From positions 1-12,051 of the forward strand of contig JAUIEL010000140.1 in NCBI GenBank assembly GCA_030428825.1: a DNA stretch of 12,051 bases. Direction: 5' to 3'. The stretch's first letter is position 1; each line of letters begins with the position of its first letter. The notes beneath the pieces are model-generated. The model was given only the letters and a program-made list of their open reading frames with translations. It did no database searches and had not been told where the DNA came from. Of this stretch, positions 1 to 6,560 are shown in pieces. The stretch comes from a bacterium (GTDB taxonomy: Bacteria; Planctomycetota; B15-G4; JADJEK01). Made by a program: the position numbers and the translations under genes.

Positions 1-1
1 C

Positions 2-1981
2 GAGGCGCCGTGGATCGCGGCGACCGGCCGGTACGGCAAGGTGCAGACGCTGCGCCGGACGGCGAAGGGGATCGAGGCGCGCACGATCACCGCCGAGCCG
101 ATGGGGTTCGGGCGGCTCGCGGTGCGACCCGGCTCGACCGCCGACCGGACGGTCCTGTACGCCACGCGCGACGACGGGGTCGTCCTCCGGCTGGAGGGGC
201 GTCCCGGCGACGAGGCGTGGACGCGGGAGGCGATCTACGCCGGCCCGCAGGGGCTGCGCGGCGTCGCGGCGGGGCGGTTCGACGCCGACCCCGCGGTCGA
301 GACGGTCGCCGTCTTCGGCTACTCGAAGAAGGTCCAGCTCCTCTCCCGCCCGGCCGGCGGCGAGTGGAAGGTCGAGACGCTGTTCGAGGAGATCGACAAG
401 GGACACTGGCTCGCGACGGTCGAGATCGACGGCCGGAACGGGACCGACGAGCTGATCGGATCGGGGTACGGGACGCGGATCTTCGCGCTCTCCCGGCCGC
501 CGGGGTACGGACTCGGCGGCGTCGCGACCGACCCCGACGAGAAGGAGACGGCGGCGCTCGACGCGGACCGCCCGCTCCGGGTCGCGGTCCGCGCGTCCGT
601 CCCGTCGGTCGAGCGGATCGACCCGCTGCGGTACCGCGGGGGGTTCCTGACGAAGTCGTTGGTCTACGAGACGCTCGTCCGCCGCGACGCGACGGGGCGG
701 ATCGTCCCCGGGCTCGCGACGGCGTGGCGGATCGAGGACGAGGGGCGGGCGCTCGTCCTGACGTTGCGGGAGGGGGCGCGGTTCCACGACGGGAGCCCGG
801 TCGACGCGGCCGCGGTCCGCGACCACTTCGAACGCTGGGTCCGCCTCCCCGAGCACGCGTGGCTGCGGAGCACCGACCACGTCACCGCGGTCCGGGCGAT
901 CTCCCCGCGCGAGCTGCGGATCGAGACCGACCGACCGACCGCGCTCCTCCCCGACCTCGTCGCGATCAATCCGTGCGCGGTCCGGGCCCCGACCTCCGTG
1001 GACGGTCAGGGCTCGTTCGTCCGTCCTCTCGGGAGCGGCCCGTTCGCGTTCGAGGGGCTCGTCGGAGGGCGGACGTTCCGGTACCGGCGCGCCGCGGCCG
1101 CGGACGAGCGGGTCGATCTCGTCGCGTTCGGGGACGAGCGCGGCGCGATCGTCGACGCGCTCCTCGCCGGCGACCTCGACCTCGCCGTCGACGGCTGGGA
1201 CGAGGCGGTCCCCCGCGAGCGGCTCGCCGAGGTCGCGGCGACCGAGCGGTTCGAGGTCTCCGGGGGGCCCGGGTCGTCGGTCGTCTACCTCTCGTTCCGC
1301 TACGACGCCGGGCCGACCGCGGACGTCGACGTCCGCCGCCGGGTCGCGGCGGCGATCGATCGACGGGCGCTGGTCGAGGCGGTGGAGGGGGGACTCGCCG
1401 CTCCGTGCGCGACCTGGGCCGCCCCGAGCGTCTCCGTCTGGCCGGCGTCGGGGGGAGGGACGCCTCCGCGGCGCGAGGTGAAGGTCGGCGCGCCGCTCCG
1501 CCTCCTGGTCGAGGACGCGCCGCGGGAGCGGCGCCTCGCGCGCGCGCTCGCGACGCAGATCGGAGCGGCCGGCCTCGAGGTCGAGGTCGTCCTGGTCGCG
1601 GGGGACGAGCTCTCCGATCGGCTCGGCGCCGGCGACTACGACCTCCGGATCGAGCGGACCTGGGGCGTGCCGTACGATCCGTACGTCTCCCTCACCAACC
1701 GATTCCTCCTGCCGTCGCGCGCCCGGACCGCGGCGACCGACCGGTTCCACGGGGCGGACCCCGAGGTCTCCGCGTGGGTCGAGCGGGCCACGCGGACGCC
1801 GGATCCGGCCGACCTTCCCGGGATCTACGCCGCGATCCAGGCACGGATCGACGATGCGGCGGCGATCGTGCCGCTCTATGCACCGCATCGGCTGGCCGTG
1901 GCGAAACCCGGACTCGTCGGACTGCAGCTCGACCACGACCTCTATCATCTCGCGCTCGACCGGGTGCGTCGGGAGGGATGA
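2..1981 (+). CDS. Beta-propeller / ABC-transporter solute-binding protein (SBP_bac_5) fusion, 5'-truncated by window edge
   Basis: The frame is open from the first bases and the protein already reads as propeller there, so the true start lies upstream; the GTG at 41 is internal. Of 659 visible residues, about 1-185 form propeller-like repeats with a recurring G-x-x-x-K-V-x-x-L-x-R strand pattern (GRYGKVQTLRR, GYSKKVQLLSR, then GYGTRIFALSR). Residues about 190-659 match the family 5 extracellular solute-binding fold (peptide/nickel type, DppA/NikA-like): an N-terminal SLVYETLVRRD segment, GLATAW, the LREGARFHDGSPVDA signature, a GSGPFAF loop and a late VPYDPYVSL motif. Such proteins capture peptides, metals or other solutes outside the membrane for an ABC importer. 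No permease or ATPase gene follows, so the partner is unseen. The ligand cannot be assigned. The solute-binding call is solid; the fold of the N-terminal repeats is inferred from pattern only. Confidence 0.85.
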   Translation, partial: EAPWIAATGRYGKVQTLRRTAKGIEARTITAEPMGFGRLAVRPGSTADRTVLYATRDDGVVLRLEGRPGDEAWTREAIYAGPQGLRGVAAGRFDADPAVETVAVFGYSKKVQLLSRPAGGEWKVETLFEEIDKGHWLATVEIDGRNGTDELIGSGYGTRIFALSRPPGYGLGGVATDPDEKETAALDADRPLRVAVRASVPSVERIDPLRYRGGFLTKSLVYETLVRRDATGRIVPGLATAWRIEDEGRALVLTLREGARFHDGSPVDAAAVRDHFERWVRLPEHAWLRSTDHVTAVRAISPRELRIETDRPTALLPDLVAINPCAVRAPTSVDGQGSFVRPLGSGPFAFEGLVGGRTFRYRRAAAADERVDLVAFGDERGAIVDALLAGDLDLAVDGWDEAVPRERLAEVAATERFEVSGGPGSSVVYLSFRYDAGPTADVDVRRRVAAAIDRRALVEAVEGGLAAPCATWAAPSVSVWPASGGGTPPRREVKVGAPLRLLVEDAPRERRLARALATQIGAAGLEVEVVLVAGDELSDRLGAGDYDLRIERTWGVPYDPYVSLTNRFLLPSRARTAATDRFHGADPEVSAWVERATRTPDPADLPGIYAAIQARIDDAAAIVPLYAPHRLAVAKPGLVGLQLDHDLYHLALDRVRREG

Positions 1982-1998
1982 GGGCGCCTCGTCCGCGG

Positions 1999-2031
1999 GG
2001 CGAGGAATCGCGCGCGTCGCCGGTCCTCGCC
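1999..2031. other. Stem-loop in the 167-bp gap after the solute-binding protein gene
   Basis: GGCGAGGA (1999-2006) pairs perfectly with TCCTCGCC (2024-2031) across a 17-base GC-rich loop, 18 bases after the stop codon at 1981. No T-run follows, so it is not a canonical Rho-independent terminator. It could slow transcription or protect a 3' end, or be chance in GC-rich DNA. The rest of the gap (2032-2148) shows no convincing promoter. Confidence 0.3.
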
Positions 2032-2148
2032 TCGTCGCGCGGCGCCGATCGAACAACGTCTCCGTTCTCCTCCGGGTCTCGGTCCCCTCGATCGAAGACC
2101 TCTCCCGTCGCTCGGAAGCGCCGGGTCCATCTCGCCGGCGGGGTGTCC

Positions 2149-3474
2149 ATGAAGCCGATCCACCTGTTCCTTGTCCTCTCCTGCGGCGCCTGCGTCGCGT
2201 CGAACGACCCGGCGCCCCCTCCCGCCGCACCCGTGACGCACGACACGGCACCCGCGACGATCGAGCGGATCGAACGCATCACGACCGCGGTCCCGTGGCC
2301 GCGCGGCGTCCGCTACGTCGACGGCAAGCTGTACGCGCTCGCGCGCGGCGTCCACCGGAGCGCCGGCGGCCCGCAGGACGACGTCGAGGACCTCGCCGGG
2401 ACGATCTTCGTCATCGATCCGGAGGTCTCGGAGCCGGTCGCCGGGAACCCCGAGGTCGGCGCCGCGGTGCGAGGGAACGCCCGGGTGGTGGCCGTCCCCT
2501 CCAGCCCGCCGTTCCGGGTCTGGGACCGCCGGATGCCGGCGACGCTCGACACGCTCACCGACCGTCCGTACTGCATGCTGGTGTACGACGACCCGTCGAG
2601 GAACTTCTTCGTCTGCGGCTACAGCGGGATCGACCTGAAGGACGCGCCGAAGTTCCGGAAGAACGCGACCGACTCGATCCACCGGTACGACCTCCGGAGC
2701 GGTCTGTGGGCGGTCGTGGAGGCGCACGACCCGACCGTCGTCCCGGTCGAGGCGCTCGAGAAGGACGTCGACTCGACGTACTACCCGCACCACGACGTGA
2801 CGCGGAACGCGCCGCCGCACGGCCTCGTCAACGGACCGTGCGGGGCGGTCGTCGCCGGCGACTACCTGTACGTCGGCGCGAAGGACAACACGGCGCTCGC
2901 CCAGTACGACATCGCCGAGATCCGACGCGACCCGTCGGCGCCGCCGCCGGACGGGCGGTTCGTCTTCGAGGGGACCCGAGGGGACGCGTACGTCGAGGTC
3001 GAGGGGCACGGTCGAACGAGGCTGAACGGGACGTGCGCGCTGGCCGTCCACGACGGCTACCTCTACGTCGCGTTCCGCACGACGTCGCAGATCCTCCGCT
3101 TCCCGCTGGAGGAGGACGGCGACGTGGTGCGGCCGCTCGTCGCCCAGTCGATCGCCCAGTTCCCCGAGCACGACCCCGAGCGGGGGGGCGGCAGCGCCAA
3201 CATCTACGACATGGCGTTCGACGCGCAGGGGCGCCTCTACGTCTCTCCCGGCTACGACGGGGCCATCTACCGGTTCACTCCCGATCCGGACCACCCGTAC
3301 GACGCCAAGAACGTCGCCTACACGCCGTACGTCGACCTGGACGAGCTCGTGGGGGCGAACAAGTCCGGCAACATCTGCTTCGACGACGCGGGGAACCTCT
3401 ACGTCTGCTGCGGGCAGAAGGTCCTGAGCGAGGGGAAGGTGCGGGGGGTCATCTACCGCGTCCGCCCGAGCTGA
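2149..3474 (+). CDS. Exported beta-propeller lipoprotein of unknown function
   Basis: The 441-residue protein starts with a short lipoprotein-like signal: Lys2, the hydrophobic stretch LFLVL, then SCGAC, with Cys12 or Cys15 as the likely lipidated residue, followed by a Pro/Ala-rich linker. The body is beta-rich with NHL/SMP-30-like strand motifs such as DGKLYALARG, DYLYVGAKDN, DGYLYVAFR, AQGRLYVSPGYDGAIYRF and DAGNLYVCCG, typical of a propeller anchored outside the cytoplasmic membrane. It has seven further cysteines (142, 156, 231, 296, 410, 420, 421), unusual for a propeller and compatible with disulfides. I chose ATG 2149 because it gives a clean signal peptide; GTG 2143 is two codons upstream in frame, and the longer frame from ATG 1978 adds only an Arg/Ser-rich stretch. 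The ribosome site is weak. It follows another propeller protein by 167 bp and converges on the ferredoxin gene. No enzymatic motif is recognised. Confidence 0.8.
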   Translation: MKPIHLFLVLSCGACVASNDPAPPPAAPVTHDTAPATIERIERITTAVPWPRGVRYVDGKLYALARGVHRSAGGPQDDVEDLAGTIFVIDPEVSEPVAGNPEVGAAVRGNARVVAVPSSPPFRVWDRRMPATLDTLTDRPYCMLVYDDPSRNFFVCGYSGIDLKDAPKFRKNATDSIHRYDLRSGLWAVVEAHDPTVVPVEALEKDVDSTYYPHHDVTRNAPPHGLVNGPCGAVVAGDYLYVGAKDNTALAQYDIAEIRRDPSAPPPDGRFVFEGTRGDAYVEVEGHGRTRLNGTCALAVHDGYLYVAFRTTSQILRFPLEEDGDVVRPLVAQSIAQFPEHDPERGGGSANIYDMAFDAQGRLYVSPGYDGAIYRFTPDPDHPYDAKNVAYTPYVDLDELVGANKSGNICFDDAGNLYVCCGQKVLSEGKVRGVIYRVRPS

Positions 3475-3495
3475 CGGCCGGAGGGTCGCGGCGCG

Positions 3496-3756
3496 CTACG
3501 ACGCGTCGCCGACCACCAGGTCCCCGTCCGGCACGGCGATGCAAGGAAGGAAGAGCCCTCGGGCGCGCTCGGCGTCGCTCAGGGGCTCCTGGGCGTCCTC
3601 GGGCGGGGTCCCCTCGACGACGCGGCTGAGGCAGGTGAAGCAGGCGCCGACCCGGCACGAGTAGAGCGGATGTGCGCCCGCCCGAAGCAGGCCGTCGAGG
3701 ACGGTCTCCCCGGGCGCGAGCTCGACCTCGGTGTCGTCGCGACGGATCGTCGGCAT
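3496..3756 (-). CDS. Small [2Fe-2S] plant-type ferredoxin
   Basis: An 86-residue soluble electron carrier. Cysteines 34, 39, 42 and 72 give the exact C-x4-C-x2-C-x29-C spacing of plant-type [2Fe-2S] ferredoxins, within YSCRVGACFTC and later FLPC. The LSDAER segment before the last cysteine and the C-terminal DGDLVVG strand resemble the ferredoxin domains at the ends of oxygenase reductases, but here the domain stands alone with no flavin or NAD module. ATG 3756 is set by a GGAG 8 bases upstream (3765-3768). It lies 32 bp behind the SDR gene as the last gene of the minus-strand cluster, so it is probably co-transcribed. Its redox partner is not evident: neither glutamate dehydrogenase nor a classical SDR needs ferredoxin. 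The family call is firm and the role unknown. Confidence 0.9.
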   Translation of the reverse strand: MPTIRRDDTEVELAPGETVLDGLLRAGAHPLYSCRVGACFTCLSRVVEGTPPEDAQEPLSDAERARGLFLPCIAVPDGDLVVGDAS

Positions 3757-3788
3757 GGCGGGGGCTCCGGTCGCGGGCGTCGCCGCGG

Positions 3789-4511
3789 TCACAGGTGTTG
3801 GCCGCCGTCGACGCGGAGGACCTGGCCGGTCACGTACGACGCGTCGTCCGAGCAGAGCCAGGTGATCGCGGCGGCGACCTCGTCGGGTTCTCCGATGCGG
3901 CCGAGGAGGGACGCGCGGGTCGCCTCGTCGACGATCTCGGTCGGGAGCGGCCGGGTCATCGGCGTGTCGATGTAGCCGGGCGAGACGGCGTTCACGCGGA
4001 TCCCGAACCGACCGACCTCGCGCGCCGCGCTCTTCGTCAGGCCGATCACGCCCGCCTTGCTCGCCGCGTAGTTCTTCTGGCCGAACTCGCCGCGCTCGCC
4101 GTTGATCGACGTCACGAGGACGATCGCGCCCCGGCCGTGCGGGCGCTGGTGGGGGAGGGCGGCGGCGATCGCGTGGAACGAGCCGTCGAGGTTCACGGCG
4201 AGGACCTGCCGCCAGTCCTCCTCCGACAGCTTCCAGAGGACGCCGTCCCGGTTGATCCCCGCGCAGGCGACGACCGCCTCGAGCCGGCCCGTCGCCTCCG
4301 CGGCGCGCCCGAAGGCGGCCTCGAGGGCGGGCCGGTCGGTGACGTCGACCGTCGCGAAGCACGGGTCGGCGTCGTCCCCGTCCGGCGTCGCGAGGTCGAG
4401 CCCCCAGGCGGTCCAGCCCGCCGCCCGGAACCGGGCGAGGGTCGCCGCGCCGATGCCGCTCGCGGCGCCGGTGACGACCGCCGTGCGAGGGCCGGGGGCG
4501 GCGTCGCTCAC
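3789..4511 (-). CDS. Short-chain dehydrogenase/reductase, acetoacetyl-CoA reductase (PhaB) / FabG-like
   Basis: A 240-residue classical SDR of full family length. It has the NAD(P)-binding TGAASGIG motif (residues 14-21), CAG in place of NAG (83-85), and the catalytic tetrad Asn107, Ser135, Tyr148 and Lys152. The segment between Ser and Tyr (INGERGEFGQKN) and the GINRDGVLWK stretch resemble PhaB acetoacetyl-CoA reductases more than typical FabG, from remembered family sequences. Likely reaction: NAD(P)H-dependent reduction of a 3-oxoacyl thioester to the (R)-3-hydroxyacyl form. The GTG start at 4511 overlaps the TGA of the glutamate dehydrogenase gene (GTGA), indicating translational coupling; no strong ribosome site is seen. 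No PHA synthase or thiolase is nearby, so substrate and pathway are open. SDR membership is near certain; the precise substrate is not. Confidence 0.9.
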   Translation of the reverse strand: MSDAAPGPRTAVVTGAASGIGAATLARFRAAGWTAWGLDLATPDGDDADPCFATVDVTDRPALEAAFGRAAEATGRLEAVVACAGINRDGVLWKLSEEDWRQVLAVNLDGSFHAIAAALPHQRPHGRGAIVLVTSINGERGEFGQKNYAASKAGVIGLTKSAAREVGRFGIRVNAVSPGYIDTPMTRPLPTEIVDEATRASLLGRIGEPDEVAAAITWLCSDDASYVTGQVLRVDGGQHL

Positions 4512-5926
4512 GGGAAGATGCCGAGCGAGTCGTACGACGAGGCGATCTTCTTGATCGCCACCGCGAACGCGGCGGTCCGAAGGTCCTGGATCCGCTTCGA
4601 GCGCCGGAGCGCCTCCCGCATCTCGCCGTACGCCTCGATCATCGTCCCCTCGAGCCCCGACCGGACGATGTCGATCTCGTCCGACCCCTTCCCGAAGTGG
4701 GCGCGGTCGGTCTCGTCGATCGTCTTGCCGGTCGCCTTCTCGACCGCCTGGACGATCCGGTGCTCGCGTCCCGCCTCCAGGCGCTTCCCCATCCGCCCGA
4801 AGCGGATGTGGCCGATGTTCTTCGTCCACTCGAAGTAGCTGACGGTGACGCCGCCGGCGTTCAGGTAGATGTCCGGCAGGACGAGGATGCCGCGCTTCAG
4901 CAGGATCGCCTCGGCGTCGGGCGTCGTCGGACCGTTCGCCCCCTCGGCGATCAGCTTGCACTTCAGCTTCCGCGCGTTCTTCGTCGTGATCTGGTTCTCG
5001 AGCGCGGCCGGGATCAGGACGTCGCACGGCACCTCGAGCACCTTGCTCGGGTCCTTCGTGTGCGCCTTCGCCCCCTTGAAGTCGAGGATCGACTTCCCCT
5101 TCGCGCGGTGCTTCTCGAGCGCGTCGAGGTCGATGCCGTCTCGATTGACGATGAAGCCGTTCCACTCGCCGATCGCGACGACCTTCGCCCCGCCCTCCTT
5201 CCGGAAGATCTGCGCGGCGTGGCGTCCGACGTTGCCGTACCCCTGCACGACGACGGTCTTCCCCTCCGTCCCCGGCGTGAGCTTCAGCTTCTTCATGTCC
5301 TCTTCGCGGCTCATCGCCTCGCGCGTGCCGTAGAAGACGCCGCGGCCGGTCGCCTCGGTCCGCCCGGCGATCCCGCCCTGGCTGACCGGCTTGCCGGTGA
5401 CGCACGCGAAGCTGTTCAGGTCGCTCTGGCTCATCGCGTCGTACGTGTCGGACATCCAGGCCATCTCGCGCTCGCCGGTCCCCATGTCGGGGGCGGGGAC
5501 GTTGATGCCGGGGCCGATGAACCGCTTGTTGAACAGCTCCGCCGTGTAGCGGCGCGTGATCCGCTCGAGCACGTCGACCGGAGTCTTGTACGGGTTCACC
5601 CGAACCGCGCCCTTGCTCCCGCCGAACGGGACGTTCACGAGGGCGCACTTGAACGACATCAGCGCGGCGAGGGCGCGGACCTCGTCGGCGTCGACGTGCT
5701 CGGAGTAGCGGATCCCGCCCTTGGTCGGCTTGCGGTGGTGCGAGTGTTCCGCGCGCCACCCCGTGTACATCTCGATCCGCTTCCCGACGCGCACGGGGAA
5801 GCGGAACTCGACGACGGCGTTGCATTCGCGGATGTGGCGACGCAGGTCCTCGGGGAGCCGGATCGCCGCCGACGCGGCGTCGAACTGGCGGTAGACGCTG
5901 TCGATGAGGGTGCCGTTCTGGGTCAT
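4508..5926 (-). CDS. gdhA: Glutamate dehydrogenase, animal-type, hexameric family
   Basis: A 472-residue Glu/Leu/Phe/Val dehydrogenase family enzyme that interconverts glutamate with 2-oxoglutarate plus ammonia in the cytosol. Lys69 (KGGIRY), Lys93 (MSFKCAL), Lys105 (GGSKGAV) and Asp147 (PAPDMGTGE) match the substrate-binding and catalytic residues. Gly229-x-Gly231-x-x-Gly234 (GYGNVG) is the nucleotide-binding turn. The strand after it ends AIGEWNG, as in animal GDH (VGESDG), suggesting NAD use or dual specificity. The AEGANGPTTPDAE and YLNAGGVTVSYFEW motifs are nearly those of mammalian GLUD1. Between YFEW (364-367) and DLRTAA (448-453) lie 80 residues, about 40 more than in short bacterial GDHs, at the site of the animal antenna. 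ATG 5926 has GGAG 6 bases upstream (5933-5936). The 97-bp upstream gap holds ATCGTA at 5955-5960 (TACGAT on the minus strand), a weak -10 candidate. It overlaps the SDR gene by 4 bp. Confidence 0.95.
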   Translation of the reverse strand: MTQNGTLIDSVYRQFDAASAAIRLPEDLRRHIRECNAVVEFRFPVRVGKRIEMYTGWRAEHSHHRKPTKGGIRYSEHVDADEVRALAALMSFKCALVNVPFGGSKGAVRVNPYKTPVDVLERITRRYTAELFNKRFIGPGINVPAPDMGTGEREMAWMSDTYDAMSQSDLNSFACVTGKPVSQGGIAGRTEATGRGVFYGTREAMSREEDMKKLKLTPGTEGKTVVVQGYGNVGRHAAQIFRKEGGAKVVAIGEWNGFIVNRDGIDLDALEKHRAKGKSILDFKGAKAHTKDPSKVLEVPCDVLIPAALENQITTKNARKLKCKLIAEGANGPTTPDAEAILLKRGILVLPDIYLNAGGVTVSYFEWTKNIGHIRFGRMGKRLEAGREHRIVQAVEKATGKTIDETDRAHFGKGSDEIDIVRSGLEGTMIEAYGEMREALRRSKRIQDLRTAAFAVAIKKIASSYDSLGIFP

Positions 5927-6023
5927 GGGCTGCTCCGGATCGGGAGAAGTCGGGATCGTAGACTGCCGGGGGCGGCTCGATCCAGTCCCCGGTCGTCCGG
6001 CGAAGGGATCGTTCGGCTCGAGT

Positions 6024-6560
6024 TCAACTTCGCGCCGCGGAGAGGACGGCGCGCGACTGCTCGAGCTCCGCGAGCGCGTCCCGGACGCAAGTCCGCACCT
6101 CGTCGACGTAGCCGTCGGCCGACGCGGACCAGGCGCGGTTCAGGAGCCGCTCCGCGGTGGCGAACGGGGACATGACGTTCGCGTACGTCTGCATGCCGAG
6201 GCGTGGGATCATGCTCTCGCGGGCGTCGACGAACGTGCCGAGGTCCTCCATCAGCTCGTCGTCGATCCTCCGGTGGAGGCCGAGCAGCTCGCGGTCCGCG
6301 TCGATGGCGGCGAACCCGCCGACCCTTCCGATCAGGCGTTCGAGCGCCTGGTCGAGCACCGAGAGGTTCTCGTCGTGGACCGCGTGCTCGGCCTCGCCGT
6401 CCGCTCCGCCCGTCCGGACCAGCACCAGGCCGCCGAGCATCAGCCCGGCGCAGACCGCGTACTGCGTCCAGTCGATCGAGTCGACCCGGGCCACCGTCAC
6501 GTACGCCCCGGCGAGGAACCCGGCGGCGAGCAGGATCGAACCGAAGTGCTTCGGAGTCAC
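6024..6560 (-). CDS. Small membrane protein with two N-terminal helices, partner of the OPT transporter gene
   Basis: A 178-residue protein of unknown function. Two hydrophobic segments, about residues 6-24 (ILLAAGFLAGAYVTVA core) and 33-49 (YAVCAGLMLGGLVLV), form a hairpin joined by a short DSIDWTQ loop. The remaining ~125 residues are charged and probably helical (repeated Leu/Glu/Arg patterns; DQALERLIGRV; a MQTYANVMSPFATAERLLNRAWSAS segment), likely cytoplasmic. No enzymatic motif is seen. The GTG start at 6560 overlaps the TGA of the OPT transporter (GTGA) and has a strong GGGAGG six bases upstream, so the two are surely co-translated. That suggests an accessory or regulatory subunit of the transporter, an inference from layout only. 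It is 97 bp upstream of the glutamate dehydrogenase gene. Confidence 0.8.
   Translation of the reverse strand: MTPKHFGSILLAAGFLAGAYVTVARVDSIDWTQYAVCAGLMLGGLVLVRTGGADGEAEHAVHDENLSVLDQALERLIGRVGGFAAIDADRELLGLHRRIDDELMEDLGTFVDARESMIPRLGMQTYANVMSPFATAERLLNRAWSASADGYVDEVRTCVRDALAELEQSRAVLSAARS

Noticed and set aside
41..43. GTG at 41 as the start of the solute-binding fusion
   Set aside because: The upstream in-frame codons (PWIAATGRYGKVQ) match the internal propeller repeats, so the gene begins before the window.
1978..2148. ATG at 1978 overlapping the previous stop (ATGA) as start of the lipoprotein gene
   Set aside because: It would place a 57-residue Arg/Ser-rich non-protein-like extension before a clear lipoprotein signal peptide at 2149.
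10..3474. One continuous 1154-residue + strand reading frame
   Set aside because: Only its last 441 codons, from ATG 2149, look like protein. The first part is Arg/Gly/Pro-rich shadow of the solute-binding protein frame, kept free of stops by high GC.
3475..3495. Possible bidirectional terminator between the convergent lipoprotein and ferredoxin genes
   Set aside because: The gap is only 21 bp, with no adequate inverted repeat or T-run.
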